Positions 1 to 11,295 of a stretch of DNA of 64,000 bases are shown piece by piece; position 1 is the first letter of the stretch, and every line of letters begins with the position of its first letter. A program made the position numbers and the translations under genes. The stretch is from positions 20,937-84,936 of the forward strand of contig JADDMT010000117.1 in NCBI GenBank assembly GCA_021401465.1, in the 5' to 3' direction. The notes beneath the pieces were generated by a model. The model made no database searches and was not told the origin of the DNA. It worked only from the letters and a program-made list of their open reading frames with translations. The stretch is from Teratosphaeria epicoccoides (lineage: Eukaryota > Ascomycota > Dothideomycetes > Mycosphaerellales > Teratosphaeriaceae).

Positions 1-780
1 ACCAAACGGCCACTCAAGCCATATCAGTGGTCTGTGTGTGGCCTTTATTAGGTCAGTATGGTCCTGGTGTGAGGATACTGTGAGTTTTGCTCGGCACTTG
101 AGTTTGCGTGGGTTGATATCAAGCTTACCTTGGTCGCAGGTATTACGTCTTGATCGTTGCATGCATCTTCGCCAGAAAGACAGAATGGCTGCGGAATGCT
201 TGTCTAGCAGCAGCATTACTATTCCCTCCGGTCGCTGAAATATACAGCATCGTGCTTGCAGCCACTCATGTAGACGCAGCTGTTGACATGGACATCTATG
301 GCACACTGCAACTATGCGCCATAGGAGCCTTAGCAGCACCCGTAACGGCAAGGAAATCTGCTACGTACTTCAAGACACCTGGGCGAGATACTATACTCGT
401 TTGGGCTGCTATTGTTCTTGCTGGTCTGCTCGGTCTGGCAGTGGAGTTCTATCGCAGTCCTGACACTAGGCCCACTGCCGTGGAGGGATGTACCGGGAGT
501 GACTTCACATACGGAATTATCAAAATGCGGTCTGGTTTGCGACCCAGACATGGCCCCTTATCGCCAATCAGAGGCGGTTCAGCAAACAACATCGACGTTG
601 TCATCTGGGCGCGAAGAGGTGCCAGATATTCCATGAAGCTTGGTGGACAGCTTCGGAAACGTTTCCACCACGAGGAGCAGCCAAATGAAGATTTAGCGGA
701 GAAGCAGGGACGTTTGCCAGAAATACCAGGCGAGGAACAACAGAATAATAGAATAATGCGACTTCGTGCATACAGCAGCG
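1..780 (+). pseudogene. Decayed fungal multi-pass membrane protein gene (5' end outside or lost)
   Basis: From about 139 a frame reads like a hydrophobic fungal membrane protein: YYVLIVACIFARKTEWLRNA, then a segment around LAATHVDAAVDMDIYG, a YFKTPGRDTILVW stretch and a helix ending AVEFYRSPDTRP (to about 470). A cag acceptor at 138 would start this exon. Further on, a Cys motif (CGLVCDPDM, about 525-551) is in another frame from the flanking FTYGIIK and GPLSPIRGGSANN, which share the first frame. Reading all three together needs two compensating frame changes. I recall a fungal hypothetical family with a similar CGLxC...GPxSPxR order; that is memory, not a search. After about 650 the frame stays open to 1103 but the composition is not convincing. 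I infer a disabled gene copy; unseen introns are the alternative. Confidence 0.45.
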
Positions 781-2931
781 GTGAGAGGTCTCGTTCGCCA
801 GCAAATAGTACGTGCAGCGCAACATGTCACAATTCATTGCCGATCAGGCCAACAGCCTCAGCGTCCGCACGCCAGGACACGCTAGAATTGCCTTCGTCTC
901 CTCACAGGGGAAACTCGTTGCTGGCTGGGCACGACATACCAGTAGAAATTACAGCATCTCCGCAATCCGAGCCTGCATGTCTTCCACGCAGCATGCACCA
1001 ACAGCCACAGGTGTGGGTTTTTCCAAGACACGGACGCACTCGATTCCGGTGCATAGCGGTCATGCGGCAACGAATGAAGGATCAGAGACACCAGATATCG
1101 TGACCACAACAGACTCCCGCGCGGTGTCTCGCCGTCCAAGCCTTGCTGCAGGTGTTGCGTACAACGAGTGCGAGCGACAACACTGATACCGACGCTGTTG
1201 TCGTCGAAATGTAATGTAAATCTACCCACGATTCTTCGCACGATCGCGCTTTCAATCTCTGAATACGGTTGAAGAGTTTCGGAGACTTGACTTGTCGATC
1301 TGCCAATGCCTCAAGATTCTCCTCCTGTGCGGCGTGGGTCATGTTGTCTGGATCGTATCAAAAGATTTGCTTCCCTCACTGATTTCGTGGCGTTGGTGAG
1401 CATCGTGGAGCTCGGCCCAATGGTCCTGGTCTACATGTGCGGCGTGCGACATGTTAGTCTCCTCATGCTGGAGCTGTATCAAGCTTAAGTCGGACGTGAA
1501 AGCATCATCGCTGCTACCATCGGTGACACCTACAGCAACCCAGGAGCGTCGAAACTGCGGACAATCAGTGCGAGCTTGCGGAATTCTGCTGAGGCCCCTC
1601 AAAGCTCTCGGCCTTGATAGCGCTATGTGACGCCTTCGCTGCACATCACCTCATCTTGCCACGACCATAAGCAGCCGGGCCAGTGGATCCTCGGCTTCCG
1701 GTTTGGGAAGGCACGCAGAGCATGCTGCTATGCTTCGGTACTGGAAGGTCGTGGTACATCGGAGTAGTACGCGCGTGGAACGCTGTGAAGTAAACAGAAC
1801 GTGCCGGTGGACGCTGTGTTGGAAGAAGGCAAGTGTCGTCTAGTGGCGTCGCGTCGAGAAGATAAAAATTGGTCTCATTATGCGATCACGCGCGCAAGGA
1901 TGGACTGCCACGTTCTGTGGGTGCGGGGCTCGCAGTCTAGCGCGCAAAGGATTGCAACCCAAAATATGGCCACGAGGCTCGATCGACGGTTGTCGAAACA
2001 GAAATTGGTCGATCTGTTCGCCGTGCTGTGCGTGCTCACGAGGCACAGAACTCTACTCTTCGTCTTCGACTCGTGCTGTTCAAGCCATTCCCCACGGTGT
2101 TACGGCCTGACGTCCGAGAGCCACCAAAGAGACAAATTTCAGTGTGTACAAGGGAAGGTCAAGCCAGTCCAACGACGCACTTCAATCACGTGCTGTCAGG
2201 TACTGGGACGAGTCCTTACTTGAACGGCTACTCTGACGCGCATAAAGATGAGATGCCCCCTGGCCGCAGTAGTAGTGACGGCTTGAGGTTGGCAGCGCCA
2301 GCAAATTTGAAATCGACCGAGGCACATTTGGCTTTCAGGCTTCATCCAAGGCCTGCGTGACGCATGCGCGGCGCGGCGTGGCCAACGTCTAATTTACCAT
2401 ACAAGCTCCGAGGCACAGATTGGCAGCAAAACCCAACTCTCCGCATCGCATCGACGCGGGGCGCCAGCATTAGCGGTGTCGCCTCCAGATGTGCACGGCG
2501 GAGAAGTCCTAAGGGGATCCCGGTCTGGTAGACACCCAAAGGCTCTAGCGATTGAGGCTTTGCCCATCTACTCGGAATTGCGCGCTTCATTTGGCGAACC
2601 AAGTTATTGTCCCCTCAGCCAACAGAAACTCTGGAATTGAACAAACTTTGGAACTAGACCACGGCCTCGGCAGATCTACTCCATCCTAGAACCGTCTGCA
2701 TCCACTATCTGGGGAGACACCTGCGCAGATGCTGCTGTGGTGCGGCGGTGCCAATGGATCTCGGATCACCGAGGCAAGATCCTGTCCCCACTTGCTTCGC
2801 CATGATGAAAATAACAGAAGGGTACCACCTATCGCTTTCGTTTGCGAAGGCTTGACTCTGTGCTCTCACACTGGTCCGACGACAGTGAGGACTGATTGTT
2901 GTTGCTCGCTGCCAGTGTAACGACAGCCAGG
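781..2931. other. Gene-poor stretch, no supportable gene
   Basis: Several overlapping open frames of 60-140 codons occur on both strands, but none has recognisable domains, consistent codon bias or splice-linked continuation. The last few hundred bases presumably hold the leader and promoter of the MFS transporter gene. I see no inverted repeats, transposase-like frame or tRNA here. Confidence 0.4.
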
Positions 2932-4836
2932 ATGTCGCCGCTTCGCAATCACGGCCACGCCAGTATGGACGACAAGCCTGCTCACGTCACCCAAGGCTCA
3001 CCCACCTCCTCAGACAACAACATGGTAGAGCGATTAGAGCACTTCGACCCCGGCTACGCCCATGACCGGGACCTCGAACATCACCACCTTGACGAGAAGC
3101 AGCGAATGGAGCTTGACGAGGCAAACAACCCCAATATCCACCACCACGTACACGACGACCATGATATCCCGCCAAGCATAGAGCTGAAGCTGACCACTAT
3201 TATAGATGAATCCAAGATTATTTCTTGGACTGACGGCAATGTCTTTCTGCTGGATTGGATCACAGATTCCGTTGTACCTTTACGGTAGCGTGTTGCCAGA
3301 CATCTACAGTGAAATCGGTGGTGCGGGCGGCCGATGGCTGTGGATGGTCGTCGGTTATCTGATCCCGGTCTCTGCTCTCTGCCCCTTCGTGGGAGCCCTT
3401 TCCGATCTGATCGGTCGTAAGAAAGTTGCCGCCATCGGTCAGGTCCTGCTAATCATCGGCCCAATTGTGGTGTCTACTGCACACCAGATCAACACAGCTA
3501 TCGGCGGTATGGTCATTGCTGGTCTCGGCGCTGGTTTGAACGAGTTGATTGCGCTTGCCGGTACATCTGAGATGGTTCCAGTCAGCAAGCGTGGCGCCTA
3601 CGTTGGTCTGGTTGTCTTCACGATTCTGCCCTTCTGCCCTTCCGCGCTCTGGGCTCAGCTTATTACTGCCGATTCTAACTGGCGATGGGTTGGGCTGCTG
3701 GTCGGCGTCTGGAACTTTGTCGGTCTTGTCCTTGTCGCCCTGTTCTACAAGGACCCCATCATCATGGAAGAGAAGCAGACCAAGAAGCAGATTCTCAGGG
3801 AAATTGACTACATTGGCGGCTTCCTCAGCACCGCTGGCGTCACATGCTTCATGATGGGTCTTCAATGGGGTGCCCAGCAGGTACGGCTTCCACCACACCT
3901 CTTTCATATGCTCAGACTGACATCATCTAGTACCAATGGAAAAGCGCACAGGTCTTGGTACCGTTCCTCATCGGCGCCGTGCTGATCGTTGCCTTCTTCC
4001 TGTACGAGCGATTCCTCGCCAAATACCCCATGTTGCCCAAGGAAATTTTTGGCCGTGACAAGCGCACTATGATTGCCATCCTCCTCATCACGTTCTTCTC
4101 TGGAGGTAACTTCTTCGTCTTGCTGCTGTTCTGGCCTACGCAGACTTACAACATGTACGGCAACAACCCACTCCATATCGGTATTCGCACTCTCCCGATC
4201 GGATTTGGTATCATCGGTGGCGCTGTTATTTCCCTTTTGCTCATCGGCATTACCAAGGGTCGCACTACGGTACTCATGATTTTCTGGACATGTCTAATGA
4301 CCGGATTCGTTGGCGCTATGTCCGTCGCCACCACCACCAATCTATACCCGACAGTCTACGGCATTCTGGTCTTTGCCGCCATTGGTGTCGGCGCAGTCAT
4401 CATTCCTTGCTCTATCATTGCACAGATCGTTTGTCCCGTTGAGTACATCGGCACCATTACAGCCATCACGCTGAGTATCCGTTACATCGGTGGCGCCATC
4501 GGCTTTACGGTCTACTACAACGTCTTCTACCATAAGTATTACGCAACCACTACAATGACTGGTGTCAAGATTGCCAAGGGCGGATATTCTTTCAGCCTGG
4601 TCGCACTTACCGACTTGGTAACGTACGCGAGTGAGGCCCAGTATGACACTCTCACGAACTACATTGAGACGAGCCCGCTTGTCCTGAAGAAAGATACCGC
4701 CTTTGATTTCATCATCAACTTGGTTCAAGAGGCTTTTGCCGGGGCCTACAGATGGCCGTACTGGATCTCGATCGGTTTTGGCGGTGTTTGCATTGTCTCC
4801 TCCTTTTTCCTGAGGGATATTAGGAGGTTCATGTAG
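2932..4836 (+). CDS. MFS drug/toxin efflux transporter, TRI12-like
   Basis: Predicted 598-residue plasma-membrane transporter that probably exports small toxic molecules by proton antiport. Proposed exons: 2932-3147, 3206-3880, 3931-4836. The first intron (58 bp) has a weak GTACAC donor but a good CTGAC branch and TATAG acceptor; the second (50 bp) is GTACGG...CTGAC...TAG. Both are phase 0. The first ~70 residues are a His/Asp-rich cytosolic tail. The body reads GLTAMSFCWIGSQIPLYLYG, then the A-motif-like FVGALSDLIGRKKVA, and later YPMLPKEIFG in the second half, an order I associate with the trichothecene efflux pump (TRI12, PF06609) branch. About 12-14 hydrophobic segments can be counted. 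No biosynthetic genes flank it, so the substrate is unknown. If the first intron is wrong, translation could start at the Met at 3206. Confidence 0.85.
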
Positions 4837-6349
4837 AAATGGAAGTACGTCCGCCAACATTGCGGCCAGGATCCATGAATGGTAGCACGAACCATACGGC
4901 TAAAATTTATGAGAAATGAAACCAAAGGCATGGTTTTTTGACATTTATCAGATGAATCATTCGAGCTGTCATGACTTCTTAGCATCACCTTCATTGCTGT
5001 ACTTCTGTTCGCTTCGGGACGAGATGTGCTCGAGACGAGCGACGACGTAGACCCATTGTCGTCGCCCCGGATCCATCTCCACCGATGAATCACCTTACTG
5101 CTCGTTGGATGTTCGGAGGTCGTTATTTCAGGTGAGCCGACGTTTGCGGCAGTTGACTTGCCGACGAAAAACTAATGTTCAGCGCCATTACCTTCTGGAG
5201 AGCGGGTTCATTGAAGTTGTTGACGAGCGGTGTAAGAACAACAGGTGCTCAGTCGGACCCATTACGGTTCTTCTGTAGAGAGATGAAGCAAGGCCAGGTC
5301 GACTTATACCTTGCACATTGCATGCACATACCTCGCAAGCAATTCTGGAAATCATCTTTCATTGTATTAATTGGTCCCGTCATCACGCGTAAAGGACGAC
5401 ATGCTGCAGTCATGACCAGACGATATCTTGGATGCGTGGAGCCGTTAATCAGAAGCATGTGTTATGAATAGTAGACCGCGTTCCACCTTACCAAACAAGT
5501 GCCTTCTGCGCCAAGCACTGCCATTCGCTGACCCTGGCCATGGTCTCGAGGTCTCTGAACAGTCTTGCCCATCCCAGAGTCGCAATGCTACTTACAGATC
5601 GTCGACGCAAGCAAGGCATGGTGGTATAGCATGCAGAGGCGAGCTTCTTGGCTCGTGTGTGGCTTGCGTACAGACCTGGGGCCGCTTTTGGCCCACCTGC
5701 CGGCCGTGCAGAGAAGGGGCACAAAGCCAATGGATCAGTAGCACGCAGCAACGACTGTGCGTAGTTTCCGCATGCATGTCATCGAGGACTAAAGCCTTTG
5801 TCGGGGTTCCGCATTGGAGAAGATGCAGATACTTACCAAGGGTCGAGTCTAATCGAATCCTACGCCGTTGTGGACCGCCGACTTTGGCAGCTGTCAAAGG
5901 ACGCGTCACATGTTGTGCGGCCGTTTCCGTCTTCGACAATGCGATGTGCCGCATGCGGTCCTTGGCTTTGTCGAGCTCGGGAACAACACATTCGACTCCG
6001 CGATGTCCTGCACATAAATATGTCAGAGACCTGCCCACCACCGGCTTCGATCTGCAGGAGCGCGCTGACCAGTCGTCAGCCTCTCAGCATGGCGCCTGGT
6101 CAGCTCCCTCCCTGCATATACTTCAGCTTTCACCATCATTATATCTATACAACACGACAGACCTTGTAAATTCCCGCCGAAAACGAACCGGCGGATGACA
6201 CCCACACCACCGCACTTCCTATATGCCAGGCAGCAGCGACCGGCACAGACATCTCGCCCAACCAACCCGCGGTAGGACACCTGTCTATCGCGGACATACT
6301 TGGCTCTCAGCAGGACTCCATACTATCATCCTGAAAGCCGGACGTCCAC
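4837..6349. other. Intergenic stretch without a supportable gene
   Basis: Contains the 3' flank of the MFS gene and about 1.4 kb of mixed sequence. The open frame at 5464-6198 (plus strand) has no hydrophobic pattern, domain or codon preference resembling the neighbouring genes. Nothing else is evident. Confidence 0.4.
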
Positions 6350-7288
6350 CTTTACTGACGTCCTCGGGCCAGTGCGATCAAGAAGTATATATGTTGGTTT
6401 GCAAAACCAGCCTTTCTGTTGGCGTCCTCAGGCCACCTCGACCAAGAAAGACATCTGTTGTCCTTCTTCAAGATTAACCATTCGCTCGTCGCGTGCGCCT
6501 GAGAAGAATCCTTCTTTAAGATCAACCATTCGCTCGTTACCTGCGACGGAGAAGAACTTGGAGGTCCTGCTTCTGATTTTTAGAGAGCAACTCGGCAGGG
6601 CACGTCCGTCAAGGTCGTGATGCAGGCGTCAAGCGCGGCCTTGAGGACTTGGATTTGCCGGGTGCGGGTGTGGCGAAGAGAGCGAGGAGCGATTACGAGG
6701 CTGATTCTCTTCGAACGCTTCGGGGGATAAGATGGAGGATGAGAGCAGTCTAGTCGAGCGGCATCTGGACGTCTTCAGAAATCTTGGATGGAAAGGAAGG
6801 CATCATCATTCTCCTCATCGTCCACCACTCGCTGCTTTTCGAGATGAACTGCGAGGCTTTTGGCGAGTGCAAGAGCAACAACGAGCCCGGCTGAGTCGAC
6901 GAGGCGTTTGGCGGGTACCAGAGCGACAACGAGCCCGGGTACTTCAACGGGGCGTCCGGCGAGCGGGATAATGACAACAACTTCAGCTTCTCCAGTACAT
7001 GAAGCCTCGTCGAGCTGCTTATCAACCATTGGCTGCAGGAGCAGATCCATCAACAATGGCCGTGCCGAAGCGCGTAAGCCTGCCCAGGCGATCACGCTGT
7101 AATGGCGCCGGATGATGGGTCTCCACATGGCTAAGATGTTGAAATCCATCATGCAGTGCCATGGCAGCGTGACCGCCTTGGAAGTTGACAGGCTCAAGGA
7201 CGTCCAGAACGTCATGAACGGCATGGCCGCGATGTGCAGATCCAACATGGCTGTCATGCACAACCTTTCTTTTTGGCCGCGGCGATAA
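6350..7288 (+). pseudogene. Decayed internally repetitive protein gene
   Basis: Short coding-like pieces follow one another in shifting frames. Two diverged copies of SSGxxDQExxxL (about 6360-6395 and 6428-6465) are followed by two copies of FFKINHSLV (about 6469 and 6515), the first ending in a TGA where the second reads CDGEE. Next come a piece ending KRARSDYEADSLRTLRG (to about 6730), an apparent frame slip at a run of G, then MEDESSLVERHLDVFRN. Two copies of EAFGxxxSxNEPG (6853 and 6901) are separated by a TGA. A last clean frame of 58 codons (7112-7288) contains HGSVTALEVDRLKDVQNV, which looks helical. Repeat copies that agree except at stops and slips suggest a once-functional repeat protein now broken. 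Introns could explain some breaks. I do not recognise the family. Confidence 0.4.
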
Positions 7289-8138
7289 CGCGTTCTGCCT
7301 ACGCGTCTGACGTTCTGGTCGTCATTAGGCCTGCCGTGTTCTTTTGAGAACGTCAGCCGAGCTGTGATGCTGCGGCTGAGTGGTACATATATGGGATCCT
7401 GTGCGGGAGACTTCCTCGGCAGGCATGGTATATGCTGCCGTGATCCAGAATGAATGGAGTTCCGACATCCACGGTCCTGTCCGGATACCCACCCGATCAA
7501 TTAGCCAGGCATGGTGTACGAGCACTCCTAGGGTCCTCTTTGATCTGGATGCCACTCGTCATAATCAACTCAACTGCCGTGCCGTCCATAATCTGGCATG
7601 CTGCTGGTGATATGTGGCATGATGCATGCTCCTATGCTTGTCCAAGTCGAGTGGCATCACGTGCGGGACCTGCGACAATTGGATCAGTGGCGAAGCCATC
7701 ACTCTGCTGGTAGTGCACAATCCAAGCATCAATGGCTCTTCTGTGTCGTCATCATCTTATTCTTCTGGCTGAGGTGGCCTCTACATGTCCGTCATCTGAA
7801 TATGCTCCATCAGCTCACTTGCGTGGTGTCCCATATTCAGAAGGCAAGAACGGTTGCATGTGCCTTCCTCGTTTGTTCTTTCCACGCCTCAGCAGTTGAC
7901 TGACGCAACCGTGAGCAAAGATGGAAGCCCGTGCGCCTGCCTGATTTTCTTGATAAAAGTCTGCACCTTTTCATCCACCCACGTCAGCCTCACGACCGCG
8001 CGACAGAGAGACTTGCGACATCCATACATTGTTGTATCGAAAGTGTCACCGTCGCTTCCTGCATCAGGACCTTTCGACGAGGCCTTTCCATATCGGCAAC
8101 ATCAGATCATCCCCTCACACCTCTACGGCCCATCAAAA
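7289..8138. other. Intergenic / 5' region of the helicase gene
   Basis: No gene is evident. The last 250 bases before the helicase start are pyrimidine-rich and probably form its leader. Small open frames here have no domain signal. Confidence 0.4.
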
Positions 8139-10114
8139 ATGGCCGCCAACTGGGAGATCGCGCCGACCGCGACTACCTCTGCCAGCGATGCCTGGGGCGC
8201 CGCCGCTCCTGCTGCAGAACATGAGACCAATGCCGATGCCGGCAACGCGTGGGGCTCCGGGGGTGACGATTCGAGTGAGCAGGCTGCTACTATGGAGCAC
8301 ATCACGAAGCAGCTGGACGAGGCACAGCTGACCGCTAAGGCTCGCAATGCCGGCTGGACGGAGAAGACGGCATTCGACTACGACGAGTATCAGCGCGGGG
8401 GTGGTGACAGCCGCGACTGGGCCGGTGCCGCGAAGGTGTACGAGTGGAATGACGAGTTCGGTGATGTCGCGCCCAAGGTCAAGGAGCTTGAGGACGTCCT
8501 CTTCGGCGGCGAATTTCAGCAGCGCAAGGGTGAGCACACGCAGGCCTTTGAGTACGAAGTCCACCAGGAGGGTCCGAAGCGTATTGAGCCCATCAAGAGT
8601 GTATGTTCCCTGCTTCTTTATCATTCTCTTTCTCGCTGACACACGATCACAGTTCCAGGAGGCTGGTCTTCATCCGGTGGTCTTGGACAACATCGAGCTC
8701 GCTCGCTACGACCAGCCGACTATCATTCAGCGGTACACGATTCCAGCGGTGCTCGAAGGCACAGACGTCGTTGCTATTGCGCAGACCGGCATGTCTAGCA
8801 ATTCGTCCTACTCGCGACCGTACGCTGACTTTTACAGGCTCTGGCAAGACCGCGGCATACCTCATTCCTGTCATCTCTCGCTTGATGGGCAAGGCGAAGA
8901 AGCTGTGCGCCCCTAAGCCGAACGTCGTCGACCCCAACTACAACCCGAAGTTCCACAAGGTTCGTGCTGAGCCGCTCGTGGTCGTTGTGGTTCCTACGCG
9001 CGAGCTTGCCATTCAGATCTTCGACGAGGCCCGTCGCATGTGCTACCGCTCAATGCTTCGTCCATGCGTCGCCTACGGCGGTCTACCCTACCCCATCACG
9101 CTTGAGGAGCTCGGCAAAGGCTGTGATGTCTTGATTGCCACTCCTGGGCGCCTCTGCGACTTGATGGACAAGCCAGACATCTTGACTATGTCCCGCGTCA
9201 AGTACACCATCATCGACGAGGCAGACGAGATGCTGCACCAAGATTGGGAAGAGCAGCTCAAGAAGATCATGTCAGGCGGTGATACGAACGAGGACGCCGA
9301 TCACTGCTACCTCATGTTCTCAGCCACCTTTCCCAAGGGTGCTCGTGCTCTCGCGCGTGAGTACCTGGAGACTGACTATCACCGCATCGGCGTTGGTCGT
9401 GCTGGCTCGTCCCACAAGAACATCAACCAGCAGATCATCTTTGCTGAGCAGGATCGCAAGCGCGAGGCTGTCTACGATTTGCTCTTTGCCTCCGAGCCGG
9501 CGCGCACGTTGATCTTCTGCAACGCCAAGGCCTCGGTCGACCTGCTCGATGATTACCTCTACAATAAGGGTCTGCCGACAACCTCGATCCACGCCGACCG
9601 TAATCAGCGTGAGCGTGAGGATGCTCTTCGTGCCTTCCGCACTGGCCGTGCTCCTATCCTGATTGCCACAGGCGTATCGGCTCGTGGCTGGGATATCAAG
9701 GATGTCAAGCACGTCATCAACTACGACCTCCCATCAGGCATGCACGGCGGCATCAACGAGTACATCCACCGCATCGGCCGCACCGCTCGCATTGGTCATA
9801 AGGGCCTGGCGACTTCATTCTACAACGAGCGCAACGAGGACATTGCCGAGGATCTTGTCAAGATCCTCGTCGAGATGGGCTGCGAGGTCCCTGAGTTCCT
9901 TGCGCATCTGAAGCCGGAGGGTGGGGAGATTGAATTCGACGATAACAGCGAGGATGAGGCTGAGACTGAGGGCGAAGGCTTTGGCGGTGGTAAGGCTTCT
10001 GAGGGCGCTGACGCCTTTGCCCCAGCTACTGCGTCTGGTTGGGGTAGTGCTCCTGCTGCTGAGGCCGATACTGCTTTCCAAGCTTCTGCAGGTGTTGAGG
10101 TGAGCGCTTGGTAA
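8139..10114 (+). CDS. DED1: DEAD-box ATP-dependent RNA helicase, Ded1/Vasa-like
   Basis: Predicted 624-residue cytosolic RNA helicase; Ded1-type enzymes unwind mRNA leaders during translation initiation. Exons: 8139-8600, 8653-8788, 8838-10114. Intron 1 is GT-AG, 52 bp. Intron 2 (8789-8837, 49 bp) must start with GC (GCATGT) to restore the ATP-binding loop, with CTGAC branch and ACAG acceptor. Visible motifs: Q-motif region RYDQPTIIQRYTIP, Walker A GSGKT (about 200-204), PTRELAIQ, TPGRL, DEAD (about 326-329, within IDEADEMLH), SAT (about 361-363), ARGWD and HRIGRTARIG. The N-terminal ~150 residues and the acidic/Gly-rich tail are low complexity, as in Ded1 relatives. Start chosen as the first in-frame ATG joined to this frame. 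The frame stays coding-like for 23 codons past the TAA at 10112. The Ded1 name is by resemblance; a closely related Vasa-like paralog is possible. Confidence 0.9.
8789..8837 (+). other. GC-AG intron splitting the Walker A glycine codon
   Basis: The donor is ACCG|GCATGT and the acceptor ACAG|GCTCTGG. Only this junction recreates the AQTGSGKT loop required of every DEAD-box helicase. The nearest GT, three bases further on, would destroy the motif. A CTGAC branch site lies about 10 bases before the acceptor. Confidence 0.75.
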
Positions 10115-10186
10115 GAGGCAGGCGGTGAGTTTGACAGCAGTGCTCGTCCAGAGTCTGGCACAGACTACACGATGGTGGCGGCTTGA

Positions 10187-11295
10187 GTACCAGCACTTCG
10201 GCAGGTTGAATTCAGGTCGAGGGGCATGAGCAATGACTACGAAGTATGATGAGCATGATTATGATTCACAAAACTGCAAAAAGTGATGCAACAAGGTCTG
10301 GGCTGGAGATACTGCTCCTGCAAAGGGGAGCACGGCCCACGGCAGGCGAGCGACGGAGTTTGCTTCCTGCGGTGCTGCCAAAGACCAAGCATGGCATAGT
10401 GCGATATGGGCTGGGTGTGTTGATGAGATGTAGCTAGCATCGAAGCATACTCGTTCTTCACCGAAGTGAGCTTTCCTTGACTGTCCATGCACGCCATGGT
10501 ATGGCTCTTATCCTTGACCTTCCATGATCCATGCTACTACGCGTTTGACCCAAACATATCGCCCAGCACAACCAATGAAGTCTGGGATCTCTTGTCCTTG
10601 CTCGTAGCAAACGGAATGTCATGTCCGGCTCGTGGTCGTAGACAGGACATGGTCGGCGGTGTCGTCGTCGTGTCGTCGTCGCAACGCACGCACGCACGGA
10701 CGACGGTTCGACGCACGGGCCTCATCGCCCTGCCACTTTCATATTTGCGCCCCTGCGAACGTAAGTTCCCCTCCCTCGCTCACGACATAACCATGTCGCA
10801 TGTTGCCAGCACAGAGGATTCCAAGAGTCGTACACGGGAGCTTCATGGACATACACGCACGACAGTGCCGTTACTTTGGAGTCCAGCGGGCAAGATTTCT
10901 CCGAGCACAGAACGGGTGGGAGGTAGGGTGGGTGGCTGGTACAATCGCCAGCCAGCTTCACCGAACAAGACATCACTTACCAGCCATGCCATACAACCGG
11001 GGCTAAGTATAGGACTTTCAACTCTTTGGCACACTGTTTTTGCTCTACCACAGTATTGCTCATTATTGCCCCTGCTTGTACATACGACATACCTGTACCT
11101 TACCGGGAAGGAGCGAACAAGAAAGTTGTGGATGCATGAGTCAGTGTTGTTGACGTGGTAGCTGCAGGTGCAAGAGCTTCCAGGTTCTTTTCCTTCCGCA
11201 CAGGAGGAGTGGGTTCGTTCAATTAGAGCTCGCGACTGCCCTGTCGTTGCGTCGAGCAACGACCGCATCGGCTCCTGCTTGCTCAACCTTGAGCA
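10187..11295. other. Intergenic, with simple repeats
   Basis: Follows the possible helicase tail. A GTC/ACG-rich simple repeat lies at about 10655-10700. The plus frame 10487-11161 and a minus frame at 10843-11925 are open, but neither has domain or coding-bias support; the latter is antisense to the DUF3433 gene. The last part presumably holds the promoter of that gene. Confidence 0.4.

Noticed and set aside
1..8138. Possible transposon remnants in the gene-poor left part
   Set aside because: I saw no transposase, reverse transcriptase or integrase motif and no terminal inverted or long direct repeats.
10487..11161. 224-codon open frame on the plus strand upstream of the DUF3433 gene
   Set aside because: No domain, hydrophobic pattern or codon bias, and it spans simple repeats. 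Most likely non-coding.
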